Shown one piece after another: positions 63,054 through 64,000 of a stretch of DNA of 64,000 nucleotides. Below the pieces are notes generated by a model. It ran no database searches. It was not told the DNA's origin and saw nothing but the letters and a program-made list of their open reading frames with translations. The DNA lies in NCBI RefSeq assembly GCF_030651995.1, contig NZ_JAUSBN010000024.1:54299-118298 (forward strand), written 5' to 3'. The translations under genes were made by a program, and so were the position numbers. How positions within the stretch are numbered: the stretch's first letter is position 1; every line of letters starts with the position of its first letter. Source of the DNA: Reyranella sp. (lineage in GTDB: Bacteria > Pseudomonadota > Alphaproteobacteria > Reyranellales > Reyranellaceae).

Positions 63054-63151
63054 AAAGGTCCCTCGCTACGCTCGGGATGACAATTTTGGTGAGCGTCACG
63101 TGGTGCGCCGATGAAGAAAACGCTGTCATCCCGGCGAAGCGAGGGACCTTT
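63054..63151. repeat. Dispersed palindromic repeat, family B, imperfect inverted pair
   Basis: Left arm 63054-63082 (AAAGGTCCCTCGCTACGCTC...) and right arm 63124-63151 (TGTCATCCCGGCGAAGCGAG...) are inverted copies with three or four differences, around a 41-base loop like that of the 23770 element. It lies between the acyl-CoA ligase and trpG, the right edge of the accessory block. Confidence 0.85.
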
Positions 63152-63193
63152 AGAGGCCTATGAGAACGCCGCCGGCACGGCTAATATCCCCCC

Positions 63194-63796
63194 ATGCTTC
63201 TCCTGATCGATAACTACGACAGCTTCACCTACAACCTCGTCCACTTCCTGGGCGATCTCGGCGCGCGCTGTGTCGTCCATCGCAACGACCAGATCACGGT
63301 CGAAGAGGCGCTGGCGCTCAAGCCGGCCGGGATCGTGCTCTCGCCGGGCCCCTGCACGCCCAACGAGGCCGGCATCTGCATGGACCTGATCCGCGCCGCG
63401 GCGAAGGAGCAGGTGCCGCTGTTCGGCGTCTGCCTCGGCCACCAGGCGATCGGCCAGGTATTCGGCGGTCATGTCGTGCGCGCGCCCGAGCCAATGCACG
63501 GCAAACTGTCCGGCGTCGCCCACAGGAACCAGAGCGTGTTCGAGGACGTTCCCTCACCCTTCCAGGCGACGCGCTACCACTCGCTGATCGTCGACCGGAA
63601 GGACTTCCCCAAGGATCTCGAGGTTACTGCCGAGACCGGCGACATCATCATGGGCCTGCGCCACAGGACCCTGCCGATCCACGGCGTGCAGTTCCACCCC
63701 GAGAGCATTGCCTCGGAGCACGGCCACAAGATCCTCGAGAACTTCCTCAAGATTGCCGGCGATCATCCGAGCCAGCAGAACAAGAAGGCGGCGTAG
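63194..63796 (+). CDS. trpG: Anthranilate/aminodeoxychorismate synthase component II
   Basis: Class I glutamine amidotransferase that provides ammonia to TrpE (and possibly PabB). The 200-residue protein has [22 protein letters not shown], the oxyanion region [12 protein letters not shown], nucleophile Cys in [12 protein letters not shown] and the catalytic His/Glu in [14 protein letters not shown]. No trpD or trpC follows within the window: 114 bp later an IS30-type transposase gene begins. trpE is 27 kb away. Confidence 0.96.
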   Translation: MLLLIDNYDSFTYNLVHFLGDLGARCVVHRNDQITVEEALALKPAGIVLSPGPCTPNEAGICMDLIRAAAKEQVPLFGVCLGHQAIGQVFGGHVVRAPEPMHGKLSGVAHRNQSVFEDVPSPFQATRYHSLIVDRKDFPKDLEVTAETGDIIMGLRHRTLPIHGVQFHPESIASEHGHKILENFLKIAGDHPSQQNKKAA

Positions 63797-63815
63797 GCGC
63801 CCGCAACAAACACAT

Positions 63816-63844
63816 TGTCATCCCGAGCGAAGCGAGGGACCTTT
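63816..63844. repeat. Family B repeat, half copy
   Basis: TGTCATCCCGAGCGAAGCGA... matches the right arm of the family B element at 63124-63151 nearly exactly. It sits 20 bp after trpG and about 40 bp before the IS end region. Confidence 0.8.
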
Positions 63845-63885
63845 CCTCGGTGCCCGCAAGGGTCCCCCTGAATTCACAAACGAAG

Positions 63886-63910
63886 TGCAACACCAGCTTA
63901 GGGTGTTGCA
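63886..63910 (+). other. Hairpin/terminal inverted-repeat region just before the IS30-type transposase
   Basis: TGCAACAC (63886-63893) and GTGTTGCA (63903-63910) are perfect inverted arms around 9 bases and end exactly at the transposase ATG. IS elements often carry such a hairpin near the end to block read-through from outside promoters. The true terminal repeat cannot be fixed, because only this end is in view. Confidence 0.5.
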
Positions 63911-64000
63911 ATGGGCGAACAATACGACCAGCTCAGTCTTGAAGAGCGCGGCAAGGTTGCCGAGCTACACCAGGCCGGCCATTCGATCCGCCAAGTCGCG
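63911..64000 (+). mobile_element. IS30-family transposase, 5' end only (cut by the window edge)
   Basis: The last 90 bases encode an N-terminus (MGEQYDQLSLEERGKVAELH, then QAGHSIRQVA) with the IS30-family signature YxxLsleER...L...G.SiRqIA, part of the N-terminal HTH that binds the terminal repeats. The rest lies beyond the window, so completeness is unknown. Insertion directly after trpG separates it from any downstream trp genes. Confidence 0.8.

Overview
The window is high-GC DNA from an alphaproteobacterium, probably a free-living soil or water organism of the Rhodospirillales/Rhizobiales type. The evidence is the gene order, not any single marker: mazG, hflX-hfq, dat, ntrX-ntrY-ntrC-ntrB-dusB, fused ispDF, cinA, COQ10-like, lipA, lpd-pdhC-pdhB-pdhA, ftsB, eno, pyrG-secG-tpiA, ppiD-trpE. 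A lipoyl domain on the pyruvate dehydrogenase E1 beta subunit, a fused IspDF and NtrY/NtrX beside NtrB/NtrC are all alphaproteobacterial habits. The genus cannot be fixed from sequence alone. Reyranella-like genomes come to mind, but that is a guess.

Layout. 0.1-12.7 kb: NTP clean-up (MazG), an inositol-phosphatase-family gene behind an orphan groES with a very good promoter, HflX/Hfq, a HAD phosphatase with a D-amino-acid aminotransferase, and the nitrogen-regulation block dusB-ntrB-ntrC-ntrY-ntrX, read leftward and tightly coupled. 12.8-21.7 kb: isoprenoid precursor synthesis (IspDF), CinA, then the leftward pyruvate dehydrogenase operon with its lipoate synthase, and FtsB. 21.9-25.2 kb: a DMT exporter, a MarR-GNAT fusion and enolase with a clear intrinsic terminator. 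25.2-29.6 kb: an accessory block (two-subunit nitrile hydratase, metallo-beta-lactamase-fold protein, two secreted proteins of unknown function) lying between eno and pyrG. 29.6-36.1 kb: pyrG, secG, tpiA, ppiD, trpE.

36.1-63.2 kb: a second, larger accessory block between trpE and trpG. It is rich in catabolic and CoA-thioester genes: an amidohydrolase with a solute-binding protein, a crotonase/SDR/TauD-dioxygenase operon, an aldo/keto reductase facing a MerR regulator with a nucleotide-binding-like tail, an SGNH hydrolase with two tandem acyl-CoA dehydrogenases, an FAD amine/amino-acid oxidase type protein, a glutathione transferase, two tandem Bug-type tricarboxylate receptors, an amidase, a gamma-glutamyltransferase, a YibQ-like deacetylase, an acetate-CoA ligase/GNAT fusion, a DMT transporter and an acyl-CoA ligase. 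63.2 kb to the end: trpG, then the start of an IS30-family transposase where trpD would be expected.

Two families of dispersed palindromic repeats (about 120 bp and about 100 bp, plus half copies) occupy gene ends, mostly at the edges of the accessory blocks. No tRNA, rRNA or CRISPR array was seen, and no gene-free stretch exceeds 300 bases. I found no complete, clearly new multi-gene system. The most interesting items are the nitrile hydratase with an atypical metal-site context and no visible activator, the NtrX with a lysine in its Walker B motif, the orphan groES, the apparently truncated MerR/P-loop protein, and the crotonase that lacks both hydratase glutamates.
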